Below, piece after piece: positions 37,291 through 46,255 of a stretch of DNA of 64,000 nt. Source of the DNA: Microbacterium sp. 2FI. GTDB taxonomy: Bacteria; Actinomycetota; Actinomycetes; Actinomycetales; Microbacteriaceae. Location: the NCBI RefSeq assembly GCF_005502885.1, contig NZ_SCMR01000010.1, positions 1 to 64,000 of the forward strand, written 5' to 3'. Every line of letters begins with the position of its first letter. The first letter of the stretch is position 1. The notes beneath the pieces are model-generated. The model searched no databases. It worked only from the letters and a program-made list of their open reading frames with translations, and was not told the origin of the DNA. The position numbers and the translations under genes were made by a program.

Positions 37291-38895
37291 GTGACGAAGC
37301 CTGTCGTGCTCATCGCCGAAGAACTCTCTCCTGCCACGATCGACGCCCTGGGTCCCGACTTCGACGTGCGCCACGTCGACGGCACCGATCGCCCCGCGCT
37401 GCTGTCGGCCCTCGCCGACGCGCATGCGGTGCTCGTGCGGTCGGCGACGAAGATCGACGCCGAGGCGATCGCGGCGGCTCCCGTGCTGAAGGTCGTCGCC
37501 CGTGCAGGCGTCGGGCTCGACAACGTCGACATCAAGACGGCGACGACCGCCGGCGTCATGGTCGTCAATGCGCCGACCTCGAACATCATCTCGGCGGCCG
37601 AGCTCACGATCGGCCACATCCTGAGCCTCGCGCGCCGCATTCCGGCGGCCCACGCGTCGCTCGCCGGCGGCGCGTGGAAGCGCAGCTCGTACACGGGCAC
37701 CGAACTCTTCGAGAAGACCGTCGGCATCATCGGCCTGGGCCGCATCGGCGCGCTGATCGCCGCGCGCCTGCAGGCCTTCGACATGCGCGTGGTGGCGTAC
37801 GACCCGTACGTCACGAGTGCGCGGGCGCAGCAGCTGGGCGTGACCCTGGTGACCCTCGACGAACTGCTCGAGCAGAGCGACTTCGTCACGATCCACATGC
37901 CGAAGACCCCCGAGACGACGGGCATGATCGGCACCGAGCAGTTCAAGCTCATGAAGCCGACCGCGGTCGTGGTCAACGTCGCGCGCGGCGGTCTCATCGA
38001 CGAGGCCGCTCTCCACACCGCCCTCACTACCGGCGAGATCGCCGGTGCCGGTCTCGACGTCTTCACGAGTGAGCCGCCGGTCGACGGCGGCACCGCGCAG
38101 GCGCTGCTCGACCTTCCGAACGTCGTGGTCACCCCGCACCTCGGCGCCTCGACCGACGAGGCGCAGGAGAAGGCGGGCGTGTCGGTCGCCAACTCCGTGC
38201 GCCTCGCTCTCGGCGGCGACCTCGTCCCCGACGCGGTCAATGTCGCCGGCGGCGTCATCGACCCGTACGTGCGCCCCGGCATCCCGCTCGTCGAGAAGCT
38301 CGGCCAGATCTTCGCCGCCCTCGCGCACTCGCCCCTCACGAGCCTCGACGTCGAAGTCCATGGTGAGCTGCAGGCCTACGACGTGAGCGTGCTCAAGCTC
38401 GCAGCTCTCAAGGGCCTGTTCACGAACATCGTCAGCGAGACGGTCTCGTACGTCAACGCACCGCTCCTCGCCGAGCAGCGCGGGGTCGTCGTGCGACTGC
38501 TGGTGGACGACGACAGCCCCGAGTACCGCAACGTCATCACACTGCGCGGCGCGCTGAGCGACGGCTCGCAGCTGTCGGTATCGGGAACCCTCACCGGCAC
38601 GAAGCAGATCGAGAAGCTCGTCGGCATCAACGACTACGCCGTCGAGCTGCCGATCGAGACGAACCACATCGTCATGGTCTACACCGACCGGCCCGGCATC
38701 GTCGCGGTCTACGGTCAGAAGTTCGGCGAGGCGGGAATCAACATCGCCGGCATGCAGATCGCGCGCCGCTCTGCGGGCGGCCAGGCGCTGTCGGTGCTGA
38801 CGGTCGACTCGCCGGTCGCAGACGACCTCCTCGACGAGGTGCGCTCGGCGATCCAGGCCGACCTGTTCCGTCAGATCGAGATCACCGAGGCCTGA
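37291..38895 (+). CDS. serA: D-3-phosphoglycerate dehydrogenase
   Basis: A 534-residue long-form SerA, the first enzyme of serine synthesis. The NAD-binding motif is VGIIGLGRIGALIAARL, the active-site region has NVARGGLIDEAAL, and the actinobacterial intervening domain precedes a C-terminal ACT domain, RPGIVAVYGQKFGEAGINIA, which gives serine feedback in this form. The GTG at 37291 is where VTKPVVLIAEE begins. A TAGGCT box at 37204-37209 may be its -10, leaving a 5' leader of about 75 nt in which I found no structured element. Confidence 0.93.
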   Translation: MTKPVVLIAEELSPATIDALGPDFDVRHVDGTDRPALLSALADAHAVLVRSATKIDAEAIAAAPVLKVVARAGVGLDNVDIKTATTAGVMVVNAPTSNIISAAELTIGHILSLARRIPAAHASLAGGAWKRSSYTGTELFEKTVGIIGLGRIGALIAARLQAFDMRVVAYDPYVTSARAQQLGVTLVTLDELLEQSDFVTIHMPKTPETTGMIGTEQFKLMKPTAVVVNVARGGLIDEAALHTALTTGEIAGAGLDVFTSEPPVDGGTAQALLDLPNVVVTPHLGASTDEAQEKAGVSVANSVRLALGGDLVPDAVNVAGGVIDPYVRPGIPLVEKLGQIFAALAHSPLTSLDVEVHGELQAYDVSVLKLAALKGLFTNIVSETVSYVNAPLLAEQRGVVVRLLVDDDSPEYRNVITLRGALSDGSQLSVSGTLTGTKQIEKLVGINDYAVELPIETNHIVMVYTDRPGIVAVYGQKFGEAGINIAGMQIARRSAGGQALSVLTVDSPVADDLLDEVRSAIQADLFRQIEITEA

Positions 38896-38911
38896 GCGCC
38901 CGGCGTCTGCG

Positions 38912-39457
38912 TCACGCCCGGATCGCGCCCTCGACGAGCGCGATCAGGGCGTCCATCGCCGCGCCCCGGGGAACCGGGCCCGGGATCGAGCCGCCCGCGA
39001 GCGCGTTGTTGAAGTAGAGGCCGTCGCTCACGAGCATCACGAGATCGAGGGCGACGGCATCCTTCGCGTGCGGGCGGATCGCATCCGCCCACTTCTCGCG
39101 GATGTCGCGCAACGCATCGGCCGCGGCCGAGCTGCCGCCCTGGGCGAGCCGCGATGTCGCGAGGATCGCCCGGTCGATCGGGTCGTTCTCCATGACGGAC
39201 GAACGCAGGAAGTAGGCGACCGCGCCCTCGGGAGCCGAGGTCATCGCGGCGACGTCGGCGTCGACGAGCAGGGCGAGCCGGTCGAGTATTCCGGCTTCGA
39301 GGGCGTCCTTCGTGCCGAAGTGGTAGAGCAGGCCGCCCTTCGACACACCGGCGCCGCGGGCCGTGGCATCCATCGTCGCCGCTCGCTCGCCCTCGTCGAT
39401 CAGGATCGTCTCGAATGCGTCGAGCACCTTCTCGCGGGCGAGGGGCGGGCGGCTCAT
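38912..39457 (-). CDS. TetR-family repressor, probably of the adjacent efflux pump
   Basis: A 181-residue regulator with the TetR helix-turn-helix TMDATARGAGVSKGGLLYHF followed by GTKDAL. The C-terminal domain resembles small multidrug-binding TetR proteins. A TACGAT box lies 7 nt before the ATG. It is divergent from a 14-helix MFS exporter 76 bp away, the standard layout of a repressor whose ligand is an exported compound. Confidence 0.88.
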   Translation of the reverse strand: MSRPPLAREKVLDAFETILIDEGERAATMDATARGAGVSKGGLLYHFGTKDALEAGILDRLALLVDADVAAMTSAPEGAVAYFLRSSVMENDPIDRAILATSRLAQGGSSAAADALRDIREKWADAIRPHAKDAVALDLVMLVSDGLYFNNALAGGSIPGPVPRGAAMDALIALVEGAIRA

Positions 39458-39499
39458 GCGGTCGATCGTAGTCGCGCGGTGACGGTCATTCCTGATACT

Positions 39500-39517
39500 A
39501 TACCGGCTGGACGGTTA
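39500..39517. promoter_or_regulatory. Candidate TetR operator
   Basis: ACCG-GCTGGA-CGGT (39502-39515), flanked by TA on the left and TA on the right, is an imperfect palindrome midway between the tetR and MFS start codons, close to a TATACC/GATACT promoter-like stretch. Confidence 0.45.
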
Positions 39518-39533
39518 AGAAACTGAGGATGAG

Positions 39534-41102
39534 ATGACGACCACCATGCCCGCGACCACGAGCACCCTGACCGCGATGGGCCACGAGGCCCCCCGCGTCG
39601 GCTGGCGCGGCTGGGCGGCGCTGGTTGTGCTCATGCTGCCGGTGCTGCTCGTCTCGGTCGACAACACGGTGCTGAGCTTCGCGCTGCCGCAGATCGCCCT
39701 CGACCTCGAGCCGACCGCCACGCAGCAGCTCTGGATCGTCGACGCCTACCCGCTCGTGCTCGCGAGCCTGCTGGTGACGATGGGCACCCTCGGCGACCGC
39801 TTCGGGCGGCGACGGATGCTGCTCATCGGCGCCACCGGATTCGGACTCGTGTCGGCGCTTGCGGCCTTCGCCCCGAGCGCCGAGTGGCTGATCGCCGCAC
39901 GCGCCGCATTGGGCGTGTTCGGCGCGATGCTCATGCCGTCGACGCTGTCGCTCCTGCGCACGATCTTCCGCAACCGCGACCAGCGCCGCATGGCGATCGC
40001 GGTATGGGCGGCGGGGTTCTCGGCCGGCGCGGCGCTCGGACCCGTCGTCGGCGGGCTCCTGCTCGAGCACTTCGCGTGGGGCGCGGTGTTCCTCATGGCG
40101 GTGCCCGTGCTCGTGCCCCTGCTGATCCTCGTGCCGATCCTCGTGCCCGAGAGCCGCGACCCGAACCCCGGCCGTTTCGACCCCGTCAGCGTCGCGCTGT
40201 CGCTGGCGACGATGGTGCCCATCGTCTACGCGATCAAGGAGTTCGCGGTGCACGGCGCCGAGAACGCGACCCCGCTCGTGCTGGTCCTGGCCGGTCTCGG
40301 ATTCGGCGTGCTGTTCGTCCGCCGCCAGAACCGGCTCGAGACGCCGATGCTCGACATGGCGCTCTTCCGCCGCTGGAGCTTCACCGGCTCGGTGCTGGTC
40401 AACCTGCTGAGCGTCATCGCGCTCGTCGGGTTCCTGTACTTCGTCGCACAGCACCTGCAGCTGATCCTCGGACTCTCGCCCATGCAAGCCGGCCTCGCGC
40501 TGGTGCCGGGGCTCGCCATGATGATCGTCGCGGGGATCGGCGTCGTGCCGATCGCCAAGCGAGTGGCGCCGCGCGTCGTCGTGCCGGCAGCCCTCGTGTT
40601 CTCGATCGTCGGGTACGTGCTCGTGGCCGTGACCGCGAGCACCGGATCCCTGGCGCTGCTGGTCGTCGCGTTCGTGTCGCTCGGCATCGGGATCGGTGCG
40701 GCCGAGACCGTGTCGAACGAGTTGATCCTCGCAAGCGCGCCGTCGTCCAAGGCAGGCGCGGCGAGCGCGGTGTCGGAGACCGCGTACGAGCTCGGCGCCG
40801 TGCTCGGCACGACGATCATGGGCGGCATCCTCGCCGCGTTCTACGCGACGCACCTGGTGCTGCCTGCCGGCCTTCCGGCATCCGCCGCGGCCGCTGCGCG
40901 CGAGACGCTCGGGGGAGCGGTGGCGGCATCCCACGAGCTTCCCGAGCCGCTCGGTCAGGCGCTTCGGGATGCCGCTGCCCACGCCTTCGATGCGGGCGTC
41001 GGGGTCACCGCGCTCATCGGCGCCGGACTCATCGTGGTCGCCGCGGTGATCGCCGCGCTGACGCTCGGCGGCCGTCCGAACCGGGTTCCCGCCGAGCACT
41101 GA
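39534..41102 (+). CDS. MFS multidrug exporter, DHA2 (EmrB/QacA) family
   Basis: A 522-residue transporter with about 14 membrane helices. DHA2 marks are DNTVLSFALPQI in helix 1, GTLGDRFGRRRMLL (motif A), and GAVLGTTIMGGIL late in the protein, the antiporter-type motif. The QacA group uses the proton gradient to export cationic drugs and dyes. It is divergent from a TetR repressor. The actual substrate is unknown. Confidence 0.9.
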   Translation: MTTTMPATTSTLTAMGHEAPRVGWRGWAALVVLMLPVLLVSVDNTVLSFALPQIALDLEPTATQQLWIVDAYPLVLASLLVTMGTLGDRFGRRRMLLIGATGFGLVSALAAFAPSAEWLIAARAALGVFGAMLMPSTLSLLRTIFRNRDQRRMAIAVWAAGFSAGAALGPVVGGLLLEHFAWGAVFLMAVPVLVPLLILVPILVPESRDPNPGRFDPVSVALSLATMVPIVYAIKEFAVHGAENATPLVLVLAGLGFGVLFVRRQNRLETPMLDMALFRRWSFTGSVLVNLLSVIALVGFLYFVAQHLQLILGLSPMQAGLALVPGLAMMIVAGIGVVPIAKRVAPRVVVPAALVFSIVGYVLVAVTASTGSLALLVVAFVSLGIGIGAAETVSNELILASAPSSKAGAASAVSETAYELGAVLGTTIMGGILAAFYATHLVLPAGLPASAAAAARETLGGAVAASHELPEPLGQALRDAAAHAFDAGVGVTALIGAGLIVVAAVIAALTLGGRPNRVPAEH

Positions 41103-41117
41103 GCCCTTCTGCCGCCC

Positions 41118-41195
41118 CGAGTGCACGGCATCCCGTCGAATGCACGGCTTGCCCGCGCAGGGAAGTCGTGCACTCCGCGTGAACCCGTGCACTCG
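41118..41195. repeat. Nested inverted repeat with four TGCAC boxes
   Basis: CGAGTGCACGG (41118-41128) and CCGTGCACTCG (41185-41195) are exact inverted copies 56 bp apart. Between them lie AATGCACGGC and a CGTGCACTCCG box, also in opposite orientations. The element fills most of the gap between two convergent genes and could form a cruciform. I know of no named family; a REP-like or terminator role is possible. Confidence 0.65.
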
Positions 41196-41223
41196 TGGCG
41201 TCTACTGAGCCGGCGCGAGCGCG

Positions 41224-42645
41224 TCAGAGGACGGAGCGACCGGCCTCGCGACCGGGACGCGCCGTCTCGATCATCGCGTCGGCGAGGATCGCGACCGCCC
41301 GTTCGATGGCGTCCGGCGTCGCGGTGATCGGCACGCGGATGTTTCGTTCGAACTCGCCGCTCAGCCCGAACCACGGACCTGCGCCGATGAGGAGCCCTCG
41401 ACGGCGGGCTGCGACCGTGAGCGCTGAGCTCACCGGTGCATCGAACCGGACCCACGCGGCGACACCGCCCTCGACCGGATGCAGGTGCGCGGTCGGCAGG
41501 TGCCGGGCAAGCGCGTTCGCGAGCGCATCGCGGGAGGCGCGGTGGATCTCCTGCCGGTACCCGATCACCTCATCGAACCCGTCGAAGAGCTCCGACGTGA
41601 TCAGCTGATCCATCACGGCTGCACCGAGGTCGAAAGAGAACCGCGCGGCGACGAGCCGATCGATGATGGTGCTCGACGCTCGCACCCAGCCGACGCGGAG
41701 GCCACCCCACATGGTCTTGCTGGCCGACCCCACGCTGATCACCGTGTTCCCGTGCGTGTCGTAAACGGCGAGGGGGAGTGTCGCCTCGCTGCGGTCGATG
41801 TCGAGCTCCGCCGTGGTCTCGTCCGACACGATCACGGTGCCGTGCCGAGAGGCGACGTCCACGATCGTGGTGCGGACCGCATCCGACATGCTCCGGCTCG
41901 TCGGGTTGTGGAAGTCGGGCATGACGTAGGCGAGAGTCGGGAGTGCCCGTTCGACCGTCCCGGCGAACTCGTCCGCGTCCCAGCCCAGGTCGCCATCCAC
42001 GATCGTCGGCAGCAGTCGCGCACCGGCTGATCGGAAGGCGTCGTTCGAGTGGGGGTACCCGGGGGTCTCGACGATCACCCGATCACCGGGTGCCAGCAGC
42101 GTGCGCGCGATCAGCGAGATGGCGCCGGCGCTTCCGCTGGTGACGACGATGTTCTCGGGCGTGGTGGGGACCCCCGACGCGGTGTAGCGATCGGCAAGCG
42201 TCTCACGCAGGGCGGGAAGGCCGGACAGCTCATACCCGTCGGTGGTCAGCCGTGCGGGGAGCCAGCGAAGCGCCCGCTCAGCCGCCGCGTGCACTCCGGG
42301 TACGGCCGCCGAGGTCGCCCGGCTCAGGTCGAGCATGTCACCAGCCTGCGGAATGGGAAGATCGCCTGTCCGGCCGGGGATGTCGAGCACGCTGCCCGAG
42401 CCCTGGCGGCTGCGTACATAGCCGCTGGCGCGCAGTTCGGCGAGCGCGGAGTTCACGGTGGTGCGGCTGATCCCGAGGTGCTCGGCCATCACGCGCTCCG
42501 ACGGGAGCCGAGCGCCCGCCTTGATGCGTCCGTCGATCACCATCAGGCGGACCCGCTCGGCCAGGGACGTGTAGTCGCTCGATGGCCCCCGCCACTCGCC
42601 GAGGAGCGATGTCAGTTGATGGATCGGAATCTGGTGGGACGCCAT
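41224..42645 (-). CDS. MocR/GntR-type regulator with aminotransferase-like domain
   Basis: A 473-residue PLP-dependent regulator. The N-terminal winged helix (about residues 25-95) contains ARLPSERVMAEHLGISRTTV and VRSRQGSGS. The C-terminal class I aminotransferase fold has VETPGYPHSNDAF, MPDFHNPTSRSM and VGSASKTMWGGLRVGW, with the PLP Lys in SASK. MocR proteins sense PLP or amines. TAAAGT lies 6 nt before the ATG (leaderless). It is divergent from a small CQT lipoprotein gene, its likely target, an unusual partner for a MocR protein. Confidence 0.87.
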   Translation of the reverse strand: MASHQIPIHQLTSLLGEWRGPSSDYTSLAERVRLMVIDGRIKAGARLPSERVMAEHLGISRTTVNSALAELRASGYVRSRQGSGSVLDIPGRTGDLPIPQAGDMLDLSRATSAAVPGVHAAAERALRWLPARLTTDGYELSGLPALRETLADRYTASGVPTTPENIVVTSGSAGAISLIARTLLAPGDRVIVETPGYPHSNDAFRSAGARLLPTIVDGDLGWDADEFAGTVERALPTLAYVMPDFHNPTSRSMSDAVRTTIVDVASRHGTVIVSDETTAELDIDRSEATLPLAVYDTHGNTVISVGSASKTMWGGLRVGWVRASSTIIDRLVAARFSFDLGAAVMDQLITSELFDGFDEVIGYRQEIHRASRDALANALARHLPTAHLHPVEGGVAAWVRFDAPVSSALTVAARRRGLLIGAGPWFGLSGEFERNIRVPITATPDAIERAVAILADAMIETARPGREAGRSVL

Positions 42646-42662
42646 CTGACCACTTTAGGGTG

Positions 42663-42687
42663 ATTGGACTCTAGAAGGAATACCAAT
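42663..42687. promoter_or_regulatory. Candidate MocR operator
   Basis: ATTGG and CCAAT are inverted copies separated by 15 bp between the divergent mocR and lipoprotein genes. MocR proteins bind spaced half-sites here for autoregulation and target control. No SARP-type GAGTACC array is present. Confidence 0.5.
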
Positions 42688-42748
42688 TCGGGAGCACGCT
42701 GGGTCCACTGATGGAGAACGAGCAGACACTTGAGAAAGGAGCTTCATC

Positions 42749-43051
42749 ATGTTCCACACCACCACAGCCCCGCGGTACGCACCGGCGATTCTCGCCGTGG
42801 TCGTCCTGGTCGGCATCGGATCACTCACGGCATGCCAGACCGGTGCGGCCCGCGACCGTTCAGGTGCGCAATCCACCCGCCCGACGGTGCAGACCGCGCC
42901 CATTCCGGCCGAGTACACGGGCATGCAGGCAGATCGAATCGCTGAAGCGATCGAGCGCGAGGCGGCGCGCGCTCGCGAGCTCTCCGAACGATTCTCCGGG
43001 GTGCCCGCCGATCGCATCGAACAGCAGCTCGCGAGCGACACGACGCCGTGA
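42749..43051 (+). CDS. Small secreted lipoprotein with paired ADRIE motifs (CQT family, copy 2)
   Basis: A 100-residue lipoprotein. The signal segment APAILAVVVLVGIGSLTAC places the lipidated Cys at about residue 29, followed by QTGAA. The mature part contains QADRIAEAIEREAAR and ERFSGVPADRIEQQL, nearly the same as SADRIAEAIARQQAA and ERFRGVPADRIEEIL in 30651, although the genes lie 12 kb apart. AGAAAGGAG lies about 9 nt before the ATG. Here it is paired with a MocR-type regulator and not with a SARP-STAND protein, so the family has been recruited by two kinds of regulator. Its function is unknown. Confidence 0.82.
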   Translation: MFHTTTAPRYAPAILAVVVLVGIGSLTACQTGAARDRSGAQSTRPTVQTAPIPAEYTGMQADRIAEAIEREAARARELSERFSGVPADRIEQQLASDTTP

Positions 43052-43074
43052 GGGCGGCATGCGGGAACGGATGC

Positions 43075-43109
43075 AGAAGAGGCAGGCGCGAACGGCGCCT
43101 GCCTCTTCT
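43075..43109 (+). terminator. Terminator after lipoprotein 42749
   Basis: AGAAGAGGCAGGCGC pairs exactly with GCGCCTGCCTCTTCT around a 5-nt loop, a 15-bp stem 24 bp after the stop codon. Confidence 0.85.
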
Positions 43110-43233
43110 GGCGAGGGCAGTCGCGCAGCGTCACTGAAGCAGGAGGGCCTCGCGGCCGCCGGTACGCTGGCTCCAGAGATCGAGAGCGTAGACGGGTGCG
43201 GCGGCACGCTGCCGGGCCTGAAAGAGGAGAGCA

Positions 43234-44301
43234 ATGCCGCACGTGCAGGATTCTGGTGTCGTGAAGCTGGCCGTCATCCCCGGTGACGGCATCGGCCCGG
43301 AGGTCATCGCCGAGGCCGAGAAGGTTCTCGATGCCGTGACCGAGGGCAGCGGCATCCGCTTCGAGAAGACCCGCCTCTCGCTGGGAGCCGCACGCTTCCT
43401 CGAGACCGGCGACACGTTGACGGATGCCGACCTCGACGCGATCGCCGGGCACGACGCGATCCTGCTCGGGGCTGTCGGTGGAGTCCCGGGCGACCCGCGT
43501 CTGAAGGACGCCAACATCGAGCGCGGGCTCCTGCTGAAGCTCCGCTTCTCGCTCGACCACTACGTGAACCTGCGCCCGTCGAAGCTGTATCCAGGGGTGC
43601 CCGGCCCGCTCGCGGCCCCCGGCGACATCGACTTCGTCGTCGTTCGCGAGGGCACCGAGGGGCCCTACGTCGGCAACGGCGGCTCGATCCGCACGGGCAC
43701 GCCCCACGAAGTTGCGAACGAGACATCGGTGAACACCGCATACGGCATCGAGCGCGTCGTCCGCTACGCGTTCGATCTCGCGGAGCGCCGGAGCAAGCGC
43801 CTCACGCTCGTGCACAAGACGAACGTGCTCGTGCACGCCGGCGGCATGTGGAAGCGGATCGTGGATGCCGTGGCGACGGAGCACCCGGACGTCGTCGTAG
43901 ACTACGTCCACGTCGACGCGGCCACCATCTATCTGGTCACGAGCCCGGGTCGCTTCGATGTGATCGTCACCGACAACCTCTTCGGAGACATCCTCACGGA
44001 CCTGGCCGGCGCCGTCACCGGTGGCATCGGCCTCGCTGCTTCGGGCAACATCAACCCCGACGGCGCGTTCCCCTCGATGTTCGAGCCCGTGCACGGTTCG
44101 GCGCCCGACATCGCGGGACTTCAGAAGGCCGACCCCACGGCCGCGATCCTCTCCGTCGCCCTGCTCCTCGATCACCTCGGGATGCGGGACGAATCGGCCC
44201 GCGTCACCCGCGCGGTCGAGGACGACATCGCCGCCCGGGGCTCCGAGGCCCGTTCCACCGCCGAGATCGGCGACGCGATCGCCGCCCGGCTCCAGGCGTA
44301 A
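43234..44301 (+). CDS. leuB: 3-Isopropylmalate dehydrogenase
   Basis: A 355-residue decarboxylating dehydrogenase of leucine synthesis. Motifs are [12 protein letters not shown], the substrate Arg region with [25 protein letters not shown], and the metal/NAD region [14 protein letters not shown] and [19 protein letters not shown] lies 5 nt before the ATG. The protein is of the actinobacterial type, slightly longer at the N terminus. It is followed at 53 bp by ilvE, the last enzyme for all three branched-chain amino acids. Confidence 0.93.
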   Translation: MPHVQDSGVVKLAVIPGDGIGPEVIAEAEKVLDAVTEGSGIRFEKTRLSLGAARFLETGDTLTDADLDAIAGHDAILLGAVGGVPGDPRLKDANIERGLLLKLRFSLDHYVNLRPSKLYPGVPGPLAAPGDIDFVVVREGTEGPYVGNGGSIRTGTPHEVANETSVNTAYGIERVVRYAFDLAERRSKRLTLVHKTNVLVHAGGMWKRIVDAVATEHPDVVVDYVHVDAATIYLVTSPGRFDVIVTDNLFGDILTDLAGAVTGGIGLAASGNINPDGAFPSMFEPVHGSAPDIAGLQKADPTAAILSVALLLDHLGMRDESARVTRAVEDDIAARGSEARSTAEIGDAIAARLQA

Positions 44302-44354
44302 CCTGGATCCACTCGATCGCCGCCGGATCACCCACCCAGCCAGGACGTGACGCA

Positions 44355-45461
44355 ATGACCCTCATCGACACCGACCCCGACACCGGACTCGCGCCCCTGC
44401 AGTTCATCGTCAGACGCAATCTCAATGCGAAGTCCGACGCCGAGCGCGACGCGATCCTCGAAAGTCCCGGTTTCGGCACGAGCTTCACCGATCACATGGT
44501 CGACATCTGCTGGTCGACGGGTGGCGGCTGGCACCGGCCGCGCGTGCAGCCGTACGGTCCGCTGACACTCGACCCCGCAGCAGCGGTGCTGCACTACGGC
44601 CAGGAGATCTTCGAGGGCATCAAGGCCTACCGTCACGCCGACGGCTCGATCCACACCTTCCGTCCCGACCAGAACGGTCGTCGTCTGCAGCGCTCCGCGC
44701 GGCGCCTGGCCCTTCCCGAACTGCCGGTGTCGTACTTCATCCAGTCGCTGCGGGAACTGGTCCAGGTCGACGGTGCGTGGGTGCCGTCAGGCGCCGACCA
44801 GAGCCTGTACCTGCGCCCCTTCATGTTCGCCAAGGAAGCCTTCCTCGGCGTCCGGCCGGCGCACAAGGTCGGCTACTACGTGATCGCCTCGCCCGCGGGC
44901 GCCTACTTCAAGGGCGGCGTGCAGCCGGTGTCGATCTGGCTGAGCGAAGACTACGCGCGCGCCGGCAAGGGCGGCACGGGTGCAGCCAAGACCGGTGGCA
45001 ACTACGCCGCGTCGCTCCTGCCGCAGTCCGAGGCGTACGAGAACGAGTGCGACCAGGTGGTCTTCCTCGACCAGGACGGCAACGTCGAAGAGCTCGGCGG
45101 CATGAACGTCATCTTCGTCTACAAGGACGGCACGATCGTGACGCCGCAGTCGCCGTCGATCCTCGAGGGCATCACGCGCGATTCGATCCTGCAGCTCGCC
45201 CGCGACCGCGGCCACAAGGTGGAAGGACGCGCCGTGTCGCTCGCCGAATGGCGCGATGGTGTGGCCTCGGGCGACATCGTCGAGGTGTTCGCGTGCGGCA
45301 CCGCCGCCGTCGTCACTCCGATCGGCGTGCTCAAGGGCAAGGATTTCCTCGACGAGCAGCCCACCGGCGAGCTCGCGCTGTCGCTGCGCGAAGAGCTCAC
45401 CGACATCCAGTACGGCCGCCGCGATGACAAGCACGGCTGGCTCCTTCGCCTCGACGCCTAG
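44355..45461 (+). CDS. ilvE: Branched-chain amino acid aminotransferase
   Basis: A 368-residue fold-type IV PLP enzyme. The N-terminal arm and VLHYGQEIFEGIKAYR are typical, the PLP-binding Lys is in GAAKTGGNYAASL, and the C-terminal region has ACGTAAVVTPIG. It transaminates the branched-chain 2-oxo acids with glutamate. It belongs functionally with leuB just upstream and ilvDBNC. Confidence 0.93.
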   Translation: MTLIDTDPDTGLAPLQFIVRRNLNAKSDAERDAILESPGFGTSFTDHMVDICWSTGGGWHRPRVQPYGPLTLDPAAAVLHYGQEIFEGIKAYRHADGSIHTFRPDQNGRRLQRSARRLALPELPVSYFIQSLRELVQVDGAWVPSGADQSLYLRPFMFAKEAFLGVRPAHKVGYYVIASPAGAYFKGGVQPVSIWLSEDYARAGKGGTGAAKTGGNYAASLLPQSEAYENECDQVVFLDQDGNVEELGGMNVIFVYKDGTIVTPQSPSILEGITRDSILQLARDRGHKVEGRAVSLAEWRDGVASGDIVEVFACGTAAVVTPIGVLKGKDFLDEQPTGELALSLREELTDIQYGRRDDKHGWLLRLDA

Positions 45462-45487
45462 CGCGCGCGGCTGGCTAGGGTAGAGCG

Positions 45488-46255
45488 GTGAGGATCGCGC
45501 GCTTCAGCCACCAGGACGCCATCAGGTTCGGCATCGTCGACGGGAGCGACCTCGTCGTCCTCTCGGGCGACCCGATGTTCGCCGGGTTCGACACCACGGG
45601 CGAGCGCGTGCCGCTCGCGGACGTCGCTCTGCTGGCCCCCGTCATCCCGCGCTCGAAGGTCGTGTGCGTCGGCCGAAACTACCGTGACCACGCGGCCGAA
45701 CTCGGCAACGAGGTGCCCGAGGCCCCGATGCTGTTCTTCAAGCCGAACACCGCGGTCGTCGGCCCCGGTGACGCCGTCGTGCTCCCGAAGCACTCCGACT
45801 TCATCAGCTTCGAGGGCGAGCTCGCCGCGGTCATCGGCCGCATCGCGAAGAACGTCTCGGCCGAGAACGCCCTCGACTACGTCTTCGGCTACACGATCGC
45901 CAACGACCTCACCGCCCGGGACTGGCAGAAGTCCGACGGCCAGTGGGCGCGCGCGAAGGGCTTCGACACGTCGTGTCCGCTCGGCCCCGCGATCGAGACC
46001 GAGTTCGACGTCGACGGGCACGCGGCGATCACGACCCGGCTCAACGGCGAGGTGCGTCAGCAGGGCCCGATCAGCGACATGATCTTCTCGCTCGCCGAGG
46101 TCATCGAGTTCGCGTCGGCGGCCTTCACCCTCCTGCCGGGCGACGTCATCCTCACCGGCACCCCGGCCGGCGTCGGCCAGATCGTCGCCGGCGACGTCGT
46201 CGAGGTCGAGATCACGGGCCTCGGCATCCTCCGCAACACCGCGCGCGACGCGTGA
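45488..46255 (+). CDS. Fumarylacetoacetate-hydrolase family protein
   Basis: A 255-residue FAH-superfamily enzyme. It has VCVGRNYRDHAAELGN, the metal ligands FEGELAAVIG and an ANDLTARDWQ motif, then LLPGDVILTGTPAGVG. Relatives are acylpyruvate hydrolases, oxaloacetate decarboxylases or isomerases of aromatic degradation, so the reaction cannot be set. TAGGGT lies 6 nt before the GTG, so the mRNA is probably leaderless. It overlaps the next MFS gene by 4 bp. Confidence 0.85.
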   Translation: MRIARFSHQDAIRFGIVDGSDLVVLSGDPMFAGFDTTGERVPLADVALLAPVIPRSKVVCVGRNYRDHAAELGNEVPEAPMLFFKPNTAVVGPGDAVVLPKHSDFISFEGELAAVIGRIAKNVSAENALDYVFGYTIANDLTARDWQKSDGQWARAKGFDTSCPLGPAIETEFDVDGHAAITTRLNGEVRQQGPISDMIFSLAEVIEFASAAFTLLPGDVILTGTPAGVGQIVAGDVVEVEITGLGILRNTARDA

